NCBI GenBank assembly: GCA_033296885.1
Contig: MU863971.1
Coordinates: 1 to 64,000, forward strand
Length of the DNA stretch: 64,000 nucleotides
Reading direction: 5' to 3'
Origin: Triangularia verruculosa
Taxonomy: Eukaryota; Ascomycota; Sordariomycetes; Sordariales; Podosporaceae
Position numbers and translations under genes: made by a program. The notes below the pieces were generated by a model. It made no database searches, was not told the DNA's origin, and was given only the letters and a program-made list of their open reading frames with translations. This document shows positions 11,055-23,687 of this stretch, in pieces (the stretch's first letter is position 1; each line of letters starts with the position of its first letter).

Positions 11055-12184
11055 TCACAAAACAACATCAACCACCCTCCCATCCCTCACCTCCACAACC
11101 CCCCACCTCTGCTCTCTATTCCTCCTCGTCCAAATCTCCTCTCCTATCCCCTCGTCACTACAAGAATAAACCCCAACCTCATCCCCCAAAACCTCCACCA
11201 CCCACCCCCTCCCCCCAGCAACAACACCATCCACCCTCGTAACCATCAAGTGCATCCCAACCAGCTGCCCAAAAACCTGTCCCCACGCCGGCCTACTCTC
11301 CCTCCTCTTGAAGTCCCCCTCGCCACGCAGTAGCACCTGTCCTTCCCTCGCCCCCTCACCCTCCCGTAGCTGTCCCCCCTCCGTCCTCCTCTCCTCTCCG
11401 GCATCGGGATGTGACGACGTCGTAGAATTAAGCAACACTACCAACGGCCCATTCCCCTTCTTTCCCGCAACCCCCCTTAGCTTCCCCGCTAACCCAGCCA
11501 CAAACCCATGCGCCGCTGCCTTGTCATGCGCTTTAGCAGTAAACAAACCGTTCATCAGCAATCCCACCCCCACAACCAGCACCAAACCCGGTACTTTATC
11601 TTCCTCAAGAAGCGAGAGTTCATCAACAACTTCACCCAACCCCTGCATGTCAAACACCCTTGATATCGAAATCCGGGATAAACACCCCCTCACATGCCCC
11701 TGCAAATCCCCCACCACCACCTTTGACAGTTGCTCAACCAGGACAGCCCGTAGCCTCGGGACAAGAGACTGCGCGGGGAGCGTGCTAACTATCAGCGCCG
11801 TTTTGTCATTCTTGTCTGCCCCGGTTTCGGTAGCTGGGAGGAGGGCGAGGGAGATTGTCTGGAGGGCTAGCTATACACACACATATCTTAGCATACACCT
11901 TAACTTTTGGAGAGAGAGAGAGAGAGAGGTGGAGGTACAGTAAGAGAGAGCTCTTCGTCTTCCGAGCTGATACCAACCACGCAGCCGCCGCTGAATCCGC
12001 CTAGCAGGACGTTGCTGTCAATGTCTGGGCAGCCGGTGGGGTATATTGGCTGGGTCTGATGGCGGCGAATGGAATGAGGTAGAAGGGAAAGAGCGGTTGC
12101 TGGGGTTGGGATGAGGATATCCCATTGCGCTGTGGTCGTGGTCGGAGGTGGGGGTTGGGGTTGGGGTTGGGCGGGTGCTTCCAT
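11055..12184 (-). CDS. RAD51/RecA-like protein with degenerate Walker A
   Basis: Predicted product is 353 aa, exons 12184-11939 and 11870-11055, with a 68 nt intron (donor GTACCT, acceptor TATAG). The region before the intron, PTGCPDIDSNVLLGGFSGGCVVGIS, aligns by eye with the RAD51-family segment LDxLLGGGIxxGxITEI. The following P-loop, normally GxxGxGKT/S, reads SSEDEELSLT and has no lysine. A hydrophobic strand VPGLVLVVG could be Walker B, and VVLLNSTT resembles a later RecA-core strand. This suggests a RAD51 paralogue or accessory protein acting in recombination without normal ATP hydrolysis. The exact subfamily (Rad51D/Rlp1, XRCC2 or other) cannot be told. The splice model falls right at the P-loop, so it needs transcript support. 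Confidence 0.72.
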
Positions 12185-13486
12185 TTTGATCGTACCTAAC
12201 TTGCCCGTTCAATAAAGCTTGTTTCTGGAGAAACTCAGTTCAAATGAAGTTACAAATGATGTTGGGAGTGTCACTTTTTTGATGCAGTGCCTCGGAGTTG
12301 TAAGTTTGGATGAACTGAGCAAAGGTTTTATCGAGCTTTGAAAACAGAAAAGGTCAAGTCTTGGTAAAAATGGACATAATCATTGCTAGTGCTGTTGTTG
12401 AAGATTAGGTATTTAGAAATCATGAAATTTCTTCCAAGTGATCCGAATAGTTGTCTCATCATTCAAATACTGCAAGTTTCAATCCATTTTCTCAAGTCTT
12501 GTTTGGAGTCTGCCTGTTGTTCTGCATTGGCGCGCCCATGCATAAGCTCTGCATAAAATCCAAGCATAACCTATCCAGCCGTTATCAGCAACGCTAAAAG
12601 TCCCTTCCGGTCATCAACACCAGGAAAAAGTTGATATTTTGGTTCATAGAAGAAAGAATTTTGACAGCAGATCACTTGCTATTCCCGTCTAGACTCCCGC
12701 CTACATTTTCATGTCCATCAACTGTTTCCCTCCAACCCCTGATCCGATAGTGTGAAAACGATGCCCAAGATTCAGGTATCCACCCTTTTTCTCGCCCCTT
12801 GTATCTCCCCCTGAATATCACCAAGCCCCTATACCCACCCACCCACCAACTACCAGTCAAAGTCGCAGAATCTCATAATGCAATTGTCTAAAACTTCGGA
12901 GAAATCAATGAAAATCAATACTGCCTACTCAATTCAAGATTATCAACATCCACAGTACCTCTTACAACCAACAGCAACAACAAACACCAAGCTCATCATC
13001 ACAAAACAGCCCTGCCGCTCCCCATCCATCTCTCTTTTTGCCCGTGATTTTGTGTGTGTCAATGTCAAACTTCAACAGAAACAACAGTGCCGAAGCACCC
13101 ATGTAGAGAAACCCCCCCAGCGTCTTCAACCACAGCAACAGAGAGAAAGAAAAAGTCATCACCAAGAACAACTCTATGTACATCCAGTCACCACAAACTC
13201 AGAAAGGGGCTAAAAACACCTCAACAAGAAAGTCTGGCTGTTCCCTGCTTCTCCCGTATACTTGAAATCAACCAAACAAGCCATCTGACATGATGTGTTC
13301 CCTTCTCTCCTCCCTTTGACCAAAATTACACGTGCTCCATTTTGCACTAGACCTCTCTCCTCTCATCCCCCCCCCAACCGCACAGAATGAGCATCACAGA
13401 TGCTCTTTCATCTTTCTGTCATCCCCAAAGCACCTCGTAAAAGACCCCACGCGAAGCAATCTTCCCCGAATCGACCAGTGGTACTT
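12185..13486. other. Intergenic between RAD51-like gene and PAL1
   Basis: Both neighbours are on the minus strand, so this 1.3 kb holds the promoter and leader of the RAD51-like gene and the 3' end of PAL1. The part near 12900-13350 is CA-rich on the plus strand (GT-rich on the transcript), suiting a 3' UTR. Small ORFs here show no family. Confidence 0.5.
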
Positions 13487-15525
13487 CTAAACCGCCGTTC
13501 CAGGAGCAGGAGGCGTACCCATGTCAGAGCTGCCCTGGCCAGCACGCTGACGCCGTCCTCCCTTCAGACTCTTCATGCGACCCAAGAGTCCACCACTCTT
13601 GGGTGGCTCCTCGCCCGTACCGTCCGCCGTTGCTCTCCGCTCGAGGCCATATCCGGGGCTGCCGGGAGACTTGGGTCCAGCGTTGGATTCCTTGCGCACG
13701 CTGAAACCCTCCTCGCCCCTGCCTTGGCCGTATTCGTTGAAGAATGGATTGCGCTCTCCGTTAGCACCAGCGGAGGCAGGACCGCCCTCCGAGGGGGAAC
13801 GGCGAGATCCATAGCTACCTTCTGGATTGGTGGCTCTGCCAGAAGATTGGAAATCGCGGGGTTGACGGTTAATGTTGCGGATACGATGAGCGAGAGACTT
13901 CTTGCGCTGGAGTCCTTCTGCCACAGCCTCTTGAGCTCGCTCCTCCTCGCGCTTTTGAATCGCTGTACGGGCAGCCGGGGCGCCCTCCAAGAAGGTTGAT
14001 GTGCCAAGTCCAAGGGATTCATCGCCATGAAGAATGTTGCCGCGGCTGAGAGGGTCAAACATGGGTACCTCACCCTTGCTGCTCAAAATCGGACCGCCGT
14101 TTTTATCCTTGGCGCTCTTGGACCACTCGCTGTAAGCCTCGTCATCGTGTCTACCCAAGAAAGTCGAATGATCGGGACGGGTGTTCAAAGGACCAGCGCC
14201 ACCGAGCGTGTTGTTCAAAGAACCTTCAGGGAAGGCTTGCATGGGTGCACGCCGGCTCCCAGTGCGGTTCCGGTGAGGGTTCAGGGCATCGAAAGGCCCG
14301 TCGTGATGGAAAACTGTGAAAGGGGTTAGAATCAATACCACTGCAGACAACACAACAAGGGCCACGTACTTCCAGTTCCATAGATACTAGTGGCGTCCAG
14401 TTGGTCGATGATGTCAAGCTTGCGGCTGGGGGCTTTCCTATCCTTGCCGCCACCCTCACGTTGCCGACGCTCACGGCGTCTCTGTTCGCGGGCCTTCTTC
14501 TCCTCCTCGGTCATGATCTTATCGGCACCCACGATGGAGGAGTCAGAGTTTCTACGGGGTCTTCGCTGATCCTGGCGCTGTCTCTGAGGGGAGCGGGGCT
14601 GGTCGATGGGGATCAACAACTCGGCGTTTGACTGCTTCCGGCCGGCACGCATCGCCTCCTCCTGAGATCGAGTAGGGCGGTGATTGGGCCCTGGCCCACT
14701 GCGGCTAGCATTCGGCACGTTCTCCCGTCCCGGCGGCGGAGGACCGCGGCGGCCCACGGGAGGTCTCGGGGCATCGTTTTTCGGTGGCGCAGACGAGCCA
14801 GAATCCTCGAGTGTCAAAGAACCCTGCAGGTGCGTGCGGCGTCAATAACCAATTCCGTCACGTTCTCGATCGGAAGCATTAAATGACGAGAAACCTACGA
14901 ATATTTCTTCGGCCGTGAGCGACGGGCGCTTGTCAAATGACGACATGTTGTCGGAAACGGATCGGATGTTTGGGTTGCTTGCCCTATTGGCAATAGTGGG
15001 ATCCAGAAAAGGGTTGCGCGAGAGAGGACGTGGAGGAGGGTCGTCGAAGGGGGAGGTGGGACTTTGTTGAGCAGGCGACGCAGCGCGATTGCGGAAAGGG
15101 TTGTTGGAGGGAAGGTTGAGGAACAACCGATCAAACTGTTGATCTAAAGGTAGGGACAGCACGTCAGTAAATCATCAGCCGGGCAGGTTGCAAGCAGGAA
15201 AAGATGGTGGATCGGGCCCGGCGGCACCATGCATGCAAATGACGAGTGTGAGAGGGACATGAAACACCAATCTCCTTTACATGACACAGCAGGCTCGACG
15301 GCAGAGCGAACCGATAGAAAATGCCCAGACGCCAACATCGACGAAAACTGGGAAGTGGGCACACGTTCTGCGCAAGTCTGTCCCATGTTTTTCAGGCCCA
15401 CGCACCAGTCACACTCGACGGCCGCGTGTTTGGGGTTTGGGGAGATCCCCAAGGGGTGGGAGGCAAGGTAGCATGTGCAGGGGCCAAGCGCTCGACTCAC
15501 CTTGCTGATCTGGTTGGGTCGCCAT
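13487..15525 (-). CDS. pal1: Pal1 family cell-morphology protein
   Basis: Predicted product is 516 aa in four exons: 15525-15501, 15143-14899, 14823-14370 and 14313-13487. The first exon encodes only MATQPDQQ plus one base. The diagnostic Pal1 block spans the third intron: RKLDIIDQLDATSIYGTG followed by IFHHDGPFDALNPHRNR, then the conserved NTLGGAGPL and RGNILHG region. The N-terminal part has repeats of NPF (NNPFRNR, RNPFLD), which are EH-domain ligands. A charged Arg/Lys/Glu segment precedes the core. In fission yeast Pal1 is a cortical protein needed for cylindrical shape, and in budding yeast Pal1 is an early endocytic coat factor. The C-terminus is Gly/Ser/Pro-rich and probably disordered. 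Confidence 0.92.
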
Positions 15526-18221
15526 GATGGGCACGACAAGGCGAGAGTCGGTGAATGCGAAGATGCGATAGGACACGATGCACGATGTGATGTCTGTGTG
15601 ATTGTGGTTACCGTGGACGCTCCGAGAGGCGGCCTGGGCGGATGTCGGGTTTTCGTGCTGCTTGTTTTTTTCTTCCCTGTGGCACCGTGTCAAAATGTCT
15701 GGCACGTCTGAATTCCTTTGCCTGGAGCCAAGGTAGCGTCATACCAGTTGTCCGTCACCAGAGATAAGAAGTCGAGTTTGGCCAGCCGTTTATGCCGAGT
15801 TTCTTGTTAAAAGAGATGGTCGTTCGTGGGGCCCCGGGCCCGGCTCTGTTTCAATGCTCCCTGGACAGTCCTACTGGTAGCTATTTTCCTGCTCTTTCTC
15901 TTTCTGCTAACACTGGAGCTAGCAAGTCGACGGTCGGAGCAGGTTTTCCGGGATCACACAACAGCGACAGATAGACGCAGAGGTCGGCGGTTCGAGCTCG
16001 TCTTGGTCGATGGTCGATGGATGAAAGGGGGTGGTCGATTGCACACGCTGTGCTCGAGTTGGCGGCGGGTATTGGGATGTGAGCTGCCGCGAAGAAATAA
16101 TTCACTACGTGATGCAACGTCGGTTTCGCAATCAATTGGGCCTTGGTTGTGAGCCTTTTGCTTTGCCTTGTCCGGTGTAGGTGGACGTCCAACCGGCAAT
16201 ATCGCGCCTGTCTGCAGCTGGCAAGGTGAAGCCCCTGACGTAGGGTAGCCTGGGCGATCTAAAACCACGCTTGACGGCAGGTACGCGCGCGAAAACCTCC
16301 AGCTGTGGTCACCGCCGTCACGAGTTGATTTGGGGAAGACGTTCGAATGTGATTGACCTTGCGACACGGCAAGGGGAAATCACAGGCCAAGGTTTGGAAT
16401 TGTTGAGACAGGAGGCGGGTGACTGGCGGCGGACGGGGTTCGCGAAGGAGGATGGGTCTTGGTGGATTCCAGTTAGGAGATCGTCGTCACCAGTTCACCA
16501 AACACGCGGCTGCACCTTGAAACTAATAAAAGGAGAGCTCGGGGATGGTCTTCTCAAGTCCAAGTCGAAACTGACGCCTTCCAAACTGTCGCGAAACAAG
16601 CTGCAGTCTTCGCGCCCTGTGGTAGCTGGAGATGCTGTGGATCGCACACACGGGTTGAGGTGGAGATTCGGGGCAAAGGTAGGTGCGGCGGGAATCTGCA
16701 AACAATTGCGCAGGTACGTGGTGAGAGAGAGAGAGTGTGAGAAGGACACCTGGCTGAGGAATGGGTGCCTAGGTGTTGTGTGTTTGGCAAAAGTATATTC
16801 CAAATCCAAGTAAATAAGGAATACTGCGACAAAAACAGATGCTCTTCCTCTCTTTGTCCAATTGTTGAGGATGGAAAGGGATGGGGGGAGGAGATGTTGG
16901 ATCACTTTGACCCTGACTCCTCCTTGGGCGGTCACGTTAATAAAAAGTTATGGAACCACCAAAGCTCTCCGTCTCGGCGTCTGGGGTCCGTTCCTGGGGG
17001 GCAGCAATCGCGAACAACGCTTTTTATCCTTGGCCCATCGTTTCTCCACTCGTGTCGCATCCAGATCAGCCACCAAAACCCTTGAGAAATGAACACCCCC
17101 TCGGCAGTGTTTGTTTGCTAACTGGAAATTGTTGAAAAGAAACACATTGCGAAAGCCAGACAGCAAACGCGCCGTACCGTACTATCTGTCACGTTCCTAA
17201 CGGCCGTCCTATTCCACTCAAACAATATCCCGGGTCTGGGCAGTTGGAGTTGACGACAAGGGAGACCACTTCACCATGGTGTATTGGCCGGCAACGGCCT
17301 GATCATGAGAGAATATGGTCCTGCCGGCTGCCGGGTGTTTGCTTCTCCCGTCGGCTACGGAGCCGAGAAGTGAAGATAAGGTAGTGATCAGATCACGGAC
17401 TTCAACGACAGCTACGCTGTATGTTATCTGCCAACCAGCTCACTTGGTGGTGCCGCTTCGGCCGCACATGCGTCATTTCTCAACCCTCCCTCTGGCTGAG
17501 CTACTGACTGCCACACAGCTTCATCACCACGGTTGCGCACCATGCAGCAGTTCGTGAGATTTCCTTCTTCCCCGCAAAGTCGACGGCCGAGACAGGTCCA
17601 ATGTCGCCAATAGGAAGCCACAACGGTGAGCTGCTTGCGAGCCCAGGCTTCGTCCCCATCTCAGACATCGCCAACTCTCACACTTGCTTTTTCCCCTACC
17701 CAAACCTCTTCACTCTTGAGATAATCAAATCGAGATCGCTCCTGCTGCAGGTTAAACCCTGAAGATGCAACATCAGCCGGGCAAAGGGGGGAGCGGGCAC
17801 GGCGGTAGACGGGATCGAGAGACCCTGGATCCGGGGTGGTGATTAACTGCCAAGTCTTATTATCGACACAATTCCACAATTTACCGCCCCCTTGTCCGCG
17901 CCTGCATAAAAGGGGCTTTCCCTTTTCATGCCGCTTGCGGGCTGTGCCCCACCTTCCGAAATCGTCCATCAAAATCCACAACTCCATGGACCCTGAATAC
18001 CGATATCGCCAGTCTTCGGCTGAGAGTACCGTGTGCGATATGAAGCCAATAGCTTGTGGAACGGGCGGTGACAAAGGCTGGTTAGTTGCCACTCACGGTT
18101 TCCAATCACTTATACACGTGGCTAATGCCTCTTGCTGGGTATGTTACGATTTGGTTATTTCTCCTGCTGCCCGAAATCAAATCAACGTGTTAACTCTTGT
18201 CGTGTTCATATTATTAAGTAA
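15526..18221. promoter_or_regulatory. Upstream region of PAL1, no gene recognised
   Basis: This is the left part of the 6.7 kb gap between PAL1 (-) and casein kinase I (+). It probably includes the PAL1 promoter and leader. Scattered ORFs up to 180 codons occur on both strands but overlap each other and show no domains. No tRNA or tandem repeat was seen. Confidence 0.45.
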
Positions 18222-18794
18222 GGGTGTGATCGGCGGCTCCTAAATTTAAATAAATAGCTAATGTTTAACCGTACAATCGGTAAACGCTAAATCTTTTCAT
18301 TACTAAATTAACTAACTAAATGGATTTAATCTTATATAAACATATATTGGTCTTAATTTAACCACCTCCTTAAGTACTATTCGAATAATAAAATCTTATA
18401 TTTATTTAACTTCTATACTTCGAAGTATTTAATTAAACGAAAATTTACTATTTTATTAAATTAATAATAAAAAATTATAAAAAATATATGTTTAATTTAA
18501 AGTTTAAACGTTTAAATATTATAGTTATATTTCCGTTATTTTCGAAGTTTTTAAAAGAATAAATTTATATAGGAATTTAACTTATAATTATTTAATTTTA
18601 AAGTCGGGAAAGTACTTCGGCCGATCCAGTAATATATTTAGTCTTTAAGTAATATTAAATAAACCAATTATCTAATTAAATTAACCTACTTAATAAAAGG
18701 CCTTAATAATAGAGCTTTCTGGTCTAAAGGTGGCCTAAGCGTAGCTTAATTTTTTTAATTTAGTTAGGAAGAAAACTGGGTGCCGATCACACCC
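18222..18794. mobile_element. AT-rich non-autonomous element with terminal inverted repeats
   Basis: The 13-base left end GGGTGTGATCGGC (18222-18234) is the exact reverse complement of the right end GCCGATCACACCC (18782-18794). Both ends are flanked by TAA (18219-18221 and 18795-18797), a possible target-site duplication. The interior is strongly AT-rich with no usable ORF, in sharp contrast to its surroundings, as expected for an element degraded by repeat-induced point mutation. Size (573 bp), TIRs and a 3 bp TAA duplication resemble a PIF/Harbinger-type MITE; the superfamily is inference. Confidence 0.75.
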
Positions 18795-21700
18795 TAAAGT
18801 TGAAAATATCACTTAAGATTTCCCATTAACTTTTGAGCGATGCACATTCACTGGACTGGTTGGGTGTATAAGGCGACAACTGCATGTTCTTCAGCTCCTC
18901 AGCTCTTCATTTTCCTCCTAACCATAGTTTACCCCAAGTAACGTAAGATCAAGGCATCATCTAGAGAACGCGATAATATGATTCCGACATTGAGTTGTGA
19001 GATATCAGTTTATCAGATGCCCAACGAGAGCGGGTAGTATAAGAGGTGAAGTCCAAACTATGAGCTGTCTGATGATGCCCAATGCAGCATTGCTGGCCCC
19101 TCTGAGGTGAGAATAATGAGAATCGTAGATATTCGACAGTGCCTTACCTGTATAGCCGGTCCTGGTCGACTTGTGAACGAGACGCTATCAGTTCGAGCAA
19201 GAGCGTAGATAGCTCAGAACGACAAGAAGACATGGATATTATCTACCTAACTCTGAGCACAACAGCTGAAAATTTGGAATGAGACTCCCAAGAGACATAT
19301 CACGTCCCACCTACCTGACTCTGAGTCTTTGACAAGCACCACCCTGTCGACATTTGACTTTGCCTCACTCATATCTCCTGGCTGAACACCGGGTGGATAA
19401 ATCCGATGTTGGCACCCAGCGCTGCTCGGATGTATCTCTGTGTAACATCGAGTCTATTCCCCGATCTTGATGCTGATTGTAGTACCAACACCGGACCCGG
19501 CTATCTCGGAAAACTGAGTGATTGCGGTTGCTTGGTCTGTGGGAGTAGCCTATATCGAGATTCCAGAGCTGCTCACCCACGGACTGTACTACATGAACGG
19601 CTGCCTACGAGTCAATCGTGGACTGGCCAGCCTTCTCCGCTGGTCGTATACCAGAAGCGTATTAGAGAGCACAACACACACACTGTCTCACACCAGACTT
19701 ACGCACGTGAGCGGCTCGTGGCGAAAGAATAATATGGTGTTCTAGCATGGAAAGGCAACAAGGAAAAAGGCGGCCACACCTTGACTTAATAAGTAAATGA
19801 TTGGCATGGCTGGCCCCCAAGGTTTGATTTCTATTTTGGGAATCACACTGCTTATGAATGTTCACCAGGAACAGGAGTTCTTACGACGGCTGAACCCGGG
19901 CAACTCCAGGCCGCGGACCAAAACGGTAGATTTTAGATCGAACTCCCGGTCAAGCATCGGCTTGAATCGATCGTCCTGTGGTGTCAAACTACTAGAGACT
20001 CATTGAAAGGGAGTCTGGCCGAATCAGGTCTTTGTTTCGTCGAGATGCCGGCTCGTGGTCCCGTGTTGATGACTTGCATGGACGGGCTCAATAACAGAAA
20101 CCAGAACCATGCAGGCAAACGTGGAGAAACAACTCACCCCGTCGTGTTATCAACAAATGAGCGGTGATAGGGCGAATACGCCCGTATCACCACTATAAAA
20201 AAAGGTCATCTGAATCATTGGGATGCTGTCAAGTGTGGGTCGCGGTCCTAGTCTGAGCGAGGGGAAACAAGGCTTTCCCCTCATCAAGTCGTCCAAAAGG
20301 GCGTACGGAGTAACCCTTGAATCAAGACGACGCGGGCATCGGCGCATCAGCGCGGGCCGTAAAATCTACCGTAGGTATGTGTCCTGGATCTGACAACGGC
20401 GATCTAGAGTATGTCAAGTCTTGCCTTTTTCCGGATTTTTAAATGTTGCCTCTGGATGCCTCTGGATGCCTTTTTTTTCATCGACCAATCGTATATTTTG
20501 GAGACTTACCCCCCCCGCCCCTTGCCTTGCTCACGCCCTACGCCCTCGGATGTATCCATTCCCACAGCTCGCAAAAGCCGAAATACAGTGTGAGTACGGA
20601 GCTTCGGCTGACCTGTTGCAGTGATTCCGTTCTTGGTGTATAGCTCTATGTTGAGAAGAGGAAGGTCGAGACGCATCGAAATGGAGTGCGGGTCTACATG
20701 TGTATTCATACCGATTTAATAAGCGCTGGTGGTCGATAGTGCCGCTGCGGGCTTTGGGCGGCTTTCTGATAGGTAGGTGAAAAGCGATTTCCAAGACTTC
20801 CATTTCCGAAAAGGCGTTCGCTCGGTCGGTGGGAAGGAGCAATTGTTTGATCCAAACTGCCGGGACTTCACCTCCGCAGGAAAAAAAAGCACATGATCTC
20901 TCTGCTTGGAAGTGTGGAAGTCATCAGCATGAGTGGAAAAGGCGGGCAGGCAGGAAATTCCAAGTTTGGGTAATCCCACTTTCCCGTGCAAAAGTGCATT
21001 TCCTGCACTGTGTGTCGGGCACTGCCAGGGACTGCCTGTAGTTGGTGGCAGCTGCCTGCAATGAACAGCTGCCCGCCTACCAGAAGGCGACACAAGCCAG
21101 CGCCAATGCCCCATGACAGCCCCAGCGAGCCCAATGATGGGATGTGTGTGTTATTGCTCAAATGTGGGATTCAGTGACCATGTTGTCAACAAAGACACGA
21201 AGCCGGATTGGGCTGCTTGCTGGCTGTGCCTGACTGCTGAGCTCCAAGCCGCCTCCTCCAACAAGACACCAGAACTTCGGTGTCGCCATGCCCGCAGCTC
21301 GCACTGTGCGGTCCATGCGTCTGGTCGGGGCGAGGCCAGCAACTGGAGAACCTGCCCACCTCTCGTCCAATACAGGGGGCGGACACCGAGCCCGCCCCAG
21401 CTTGGACCTCGCTAGTCAGCCTGTCAGGTTGGCCCAGGTCTTTCAGGTCTCCAGCACCAACACTTTCTCCCTCTCGCTCCTCCTGCCCTCTTCCTTTCCC
21501 AAATATCGTCACCGTCTCCCGCCTTTGACAGCAATAGCGCAGAAGGGCTATTTTGAGGGTAAGAGCCTTCCTTCCCCTTTTATTTTCCCTGCGCCCTTGT
21601 TTGTTATTGTCGTGTCTTGTTTTTCTTTTACGCTGTTCCATTGTATTTGGACCGGCCAATAATTAACAGACCGCCCCATTCAACAGGCCTGATTCTTCCC

Positions 21701-22267
21701 TTGCCACCCTTCCAACCCTCCACGGTCGGAAGCAGGAAATCCTCCCCCTCTCTTTATCCATTCGACAACTCAGCAACTCGTCGACATCGACCCCGACCAA
21801 CCGCGACATCCTCAGAGCCCCCGCGGATATCAACAGGTGAGTGGATTCAACAGTTTTTTTTTGCTTCGCTTTTCCCGTCACGAGCGGCTCGCGGGCCCCT
21901 AAAAAGGGCTCAGTTCCGGTCCCGAGTTCTTGGCGGGAAGTGAGCGACGCTGTCCGCGTTTTTCCTTGCCCTCATTCCGAGGCGAGACTCACCGTCATCA
22001 CGCATCTGCCCACTGCATCGAAAAAGCCTTGGTTGCACTGGCTGAAAGTCTTTGGTCCCTACTCTTGACTACTACACCGCCTGTGCCCAAATTTTCCCTC
22101 ATCCGATTCCACCCTAGGCTTAGACCTTGAAACCTTGAAACGCCTAAGCAAAAGGCTAACCAGCTCCATTTAAACAACAGCATACCGCAACGTCCGACGA
22201 CATCTCTTTTTCTACCGTCGACTACAACTGAGCCTCACGAGCACGGCAACACATGACAACCAACAGC
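18795..22267. promoter_or_regulatory. Upstream region and probable long 5' leader of casein kinase I
   Basis: No protein gene was recognised over 3.5 kb. Near the 3' end, a plausible leader intron runs from 21837 (CAACAG followed by GTGAGT) to 22180 (GGCTAAC branch site, AACAACAG end), which would leave a 5' UTR exon ending at the start codon. A short duplication of CCTCTGGATG occurs near 20450. Two similar CTACCT(A/G)ACTCTGAG strings lie near 19245 and 19312. Confidence 0.45.
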
Positions 22268-23687
22268 ATGACTACCATGGTACGCATCACTTCCTTGACT
22301 CTGCACATTCGGAATCGACTTGAGCGGTGGGGTTGTGTCTCGCCATTGGATGATGGCCTGACGCACACCGACCGGAGCGATTCAACATCAACAGTTGTCA
22401 TACGGAACCTCGGCTCACAATTTTGCATAGGATCTCCGCGTCGGTAACAAGTACCGCATCGGTCGCAAGATCGGTTCCGGTTCCTTCGGCGATATCTACC
22501 TCGGCACCAACATCATCTCTGGCGAGGAGATTGCCATCAAGCTCGAAAGCGTCAAGGCCAAGCATCCCCAGCTGGAATATGAGGCCCGCGTCTACAAGTC
22601 CCTTGCCGGTGGTGTCGGCATTCCCTTCGTCAGATGGTTCGGTACAGAATGCGATTACAATGCCATGGTTCTGGATCTCCTCGGCCCCTCGCTCGAGGAT
22701 CTCTTCAACTTCTGCAACCGCAAATTCTCCCTCAAGACGGTCCTGCTGCTGGCGGACCAGTTGATCTCCCGGATCGAGTACATTCACGCCAAGTCCTTCA
22801 TCCACCGTGATATCAAGCCGGACAACTTCCTCATGGGTATTGGTAAGCGTGGCAACCAGGTCAACGTGATCGATTTCGGTTTGGCCAAGAAGTACCGCGA
22901 TCCCAAGACGCACTTCCACATTCCCTACAGAGAGAACAAGAACTTGACGGGTACCGCTCGCTATGCCTCGATCAACACTCATTTGGGTGTCGAGCAGTCC
23001 CGCCGCGATGACATGGAGTCTCTCGGTTATGTCATGCTCTACTTCTGCCGTGGTTCCCTCCCCTGGCAGGGACTCAAGGCTGCTACCAAGAAGCAGAAGT
23101 ATGACCGCATCATGGAGAAGAAGATGACCACCCCCACCGACGTCTTGTGCCGTGGATTCCCCAATGAGTTTGCCATCTACCTCAACTACACTCGGTCGCT
23201 CCGCTTCGACGACAAGCCGGACTATAGCTACCTCCGCAAGATCTTCCGCGATCTCTTTGTTCGCGAGGGCTTCCAGTACGACTATGTCTTTGACTGGACT
23301 GTGTACAAGTATCAGAAGAATGCCCAGGCCATCCAGCAGGCTGCCAACCAGCCCGGTCAGGCCGCGGCCGAATCCAAGGACAACACTGCGGCCGCCCGTA
23401 AGGAGAGCCAGCCCACCGCGCCCCGTGGAACCAGAAAGGTCGGCGAGACTCCCGAGACCAACCGTGCCGTCGGAGGAAGCGACAGGATGTGAGTTACAGC
23501 CCAAAAGCATTCCTAGTAAGGAATCATATTTCCTTCGAGTTTGGTGTGCTCGTCAACGCTGGCCGGAGGGACAATGCTGACATGGAGTGCTGACAATCAG
23601 TTTGCGATAAATAGGCTGCGCTCGGCCGCTAAAGGTCAAGGCGCTGGCACGGGATACGCTTCGAAACAGTACCGCCCCATGGAGTGA
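22268..23687 (+). CDS. ck-1a: Casein kinase I (CK1 delta/epsilon, Hrr25-like; CK-1a)
   Basis: Predicted product is 380 aa, exons 22268-22279, 22431-23488 and 23615-23687. The first exon encodes just MTTM, joining DLRVGNKYRIGRKIGSGSFG; an in-frame ATG also exists at 22253. Kinase marks are clear: glycine loop IGSGSFGDIYLG, catalytic HRDIKPDN, DFG in VIDFGLAKKY, and the CK1-specific LLGPSLEDLFNFC and YASINTHLG. The C-terminal tail is Gln/Ala/Lys-rich. The last intron begins inside the codon for Met: splicing adds a short tail ending YRPME, while retention stops right after SDRM. In Neurospora this kinase phosphorylates the clock protein FRQ; CK1 also acts in membrane traffic and cell division. 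Confidence 0.96.

Noticed and set aside
22398..23510. 370-codon minus-strand ORF opposite casein kinase I
   Set aside because: Antisense shadow of a highly conserved kinase exon; no independent motif.
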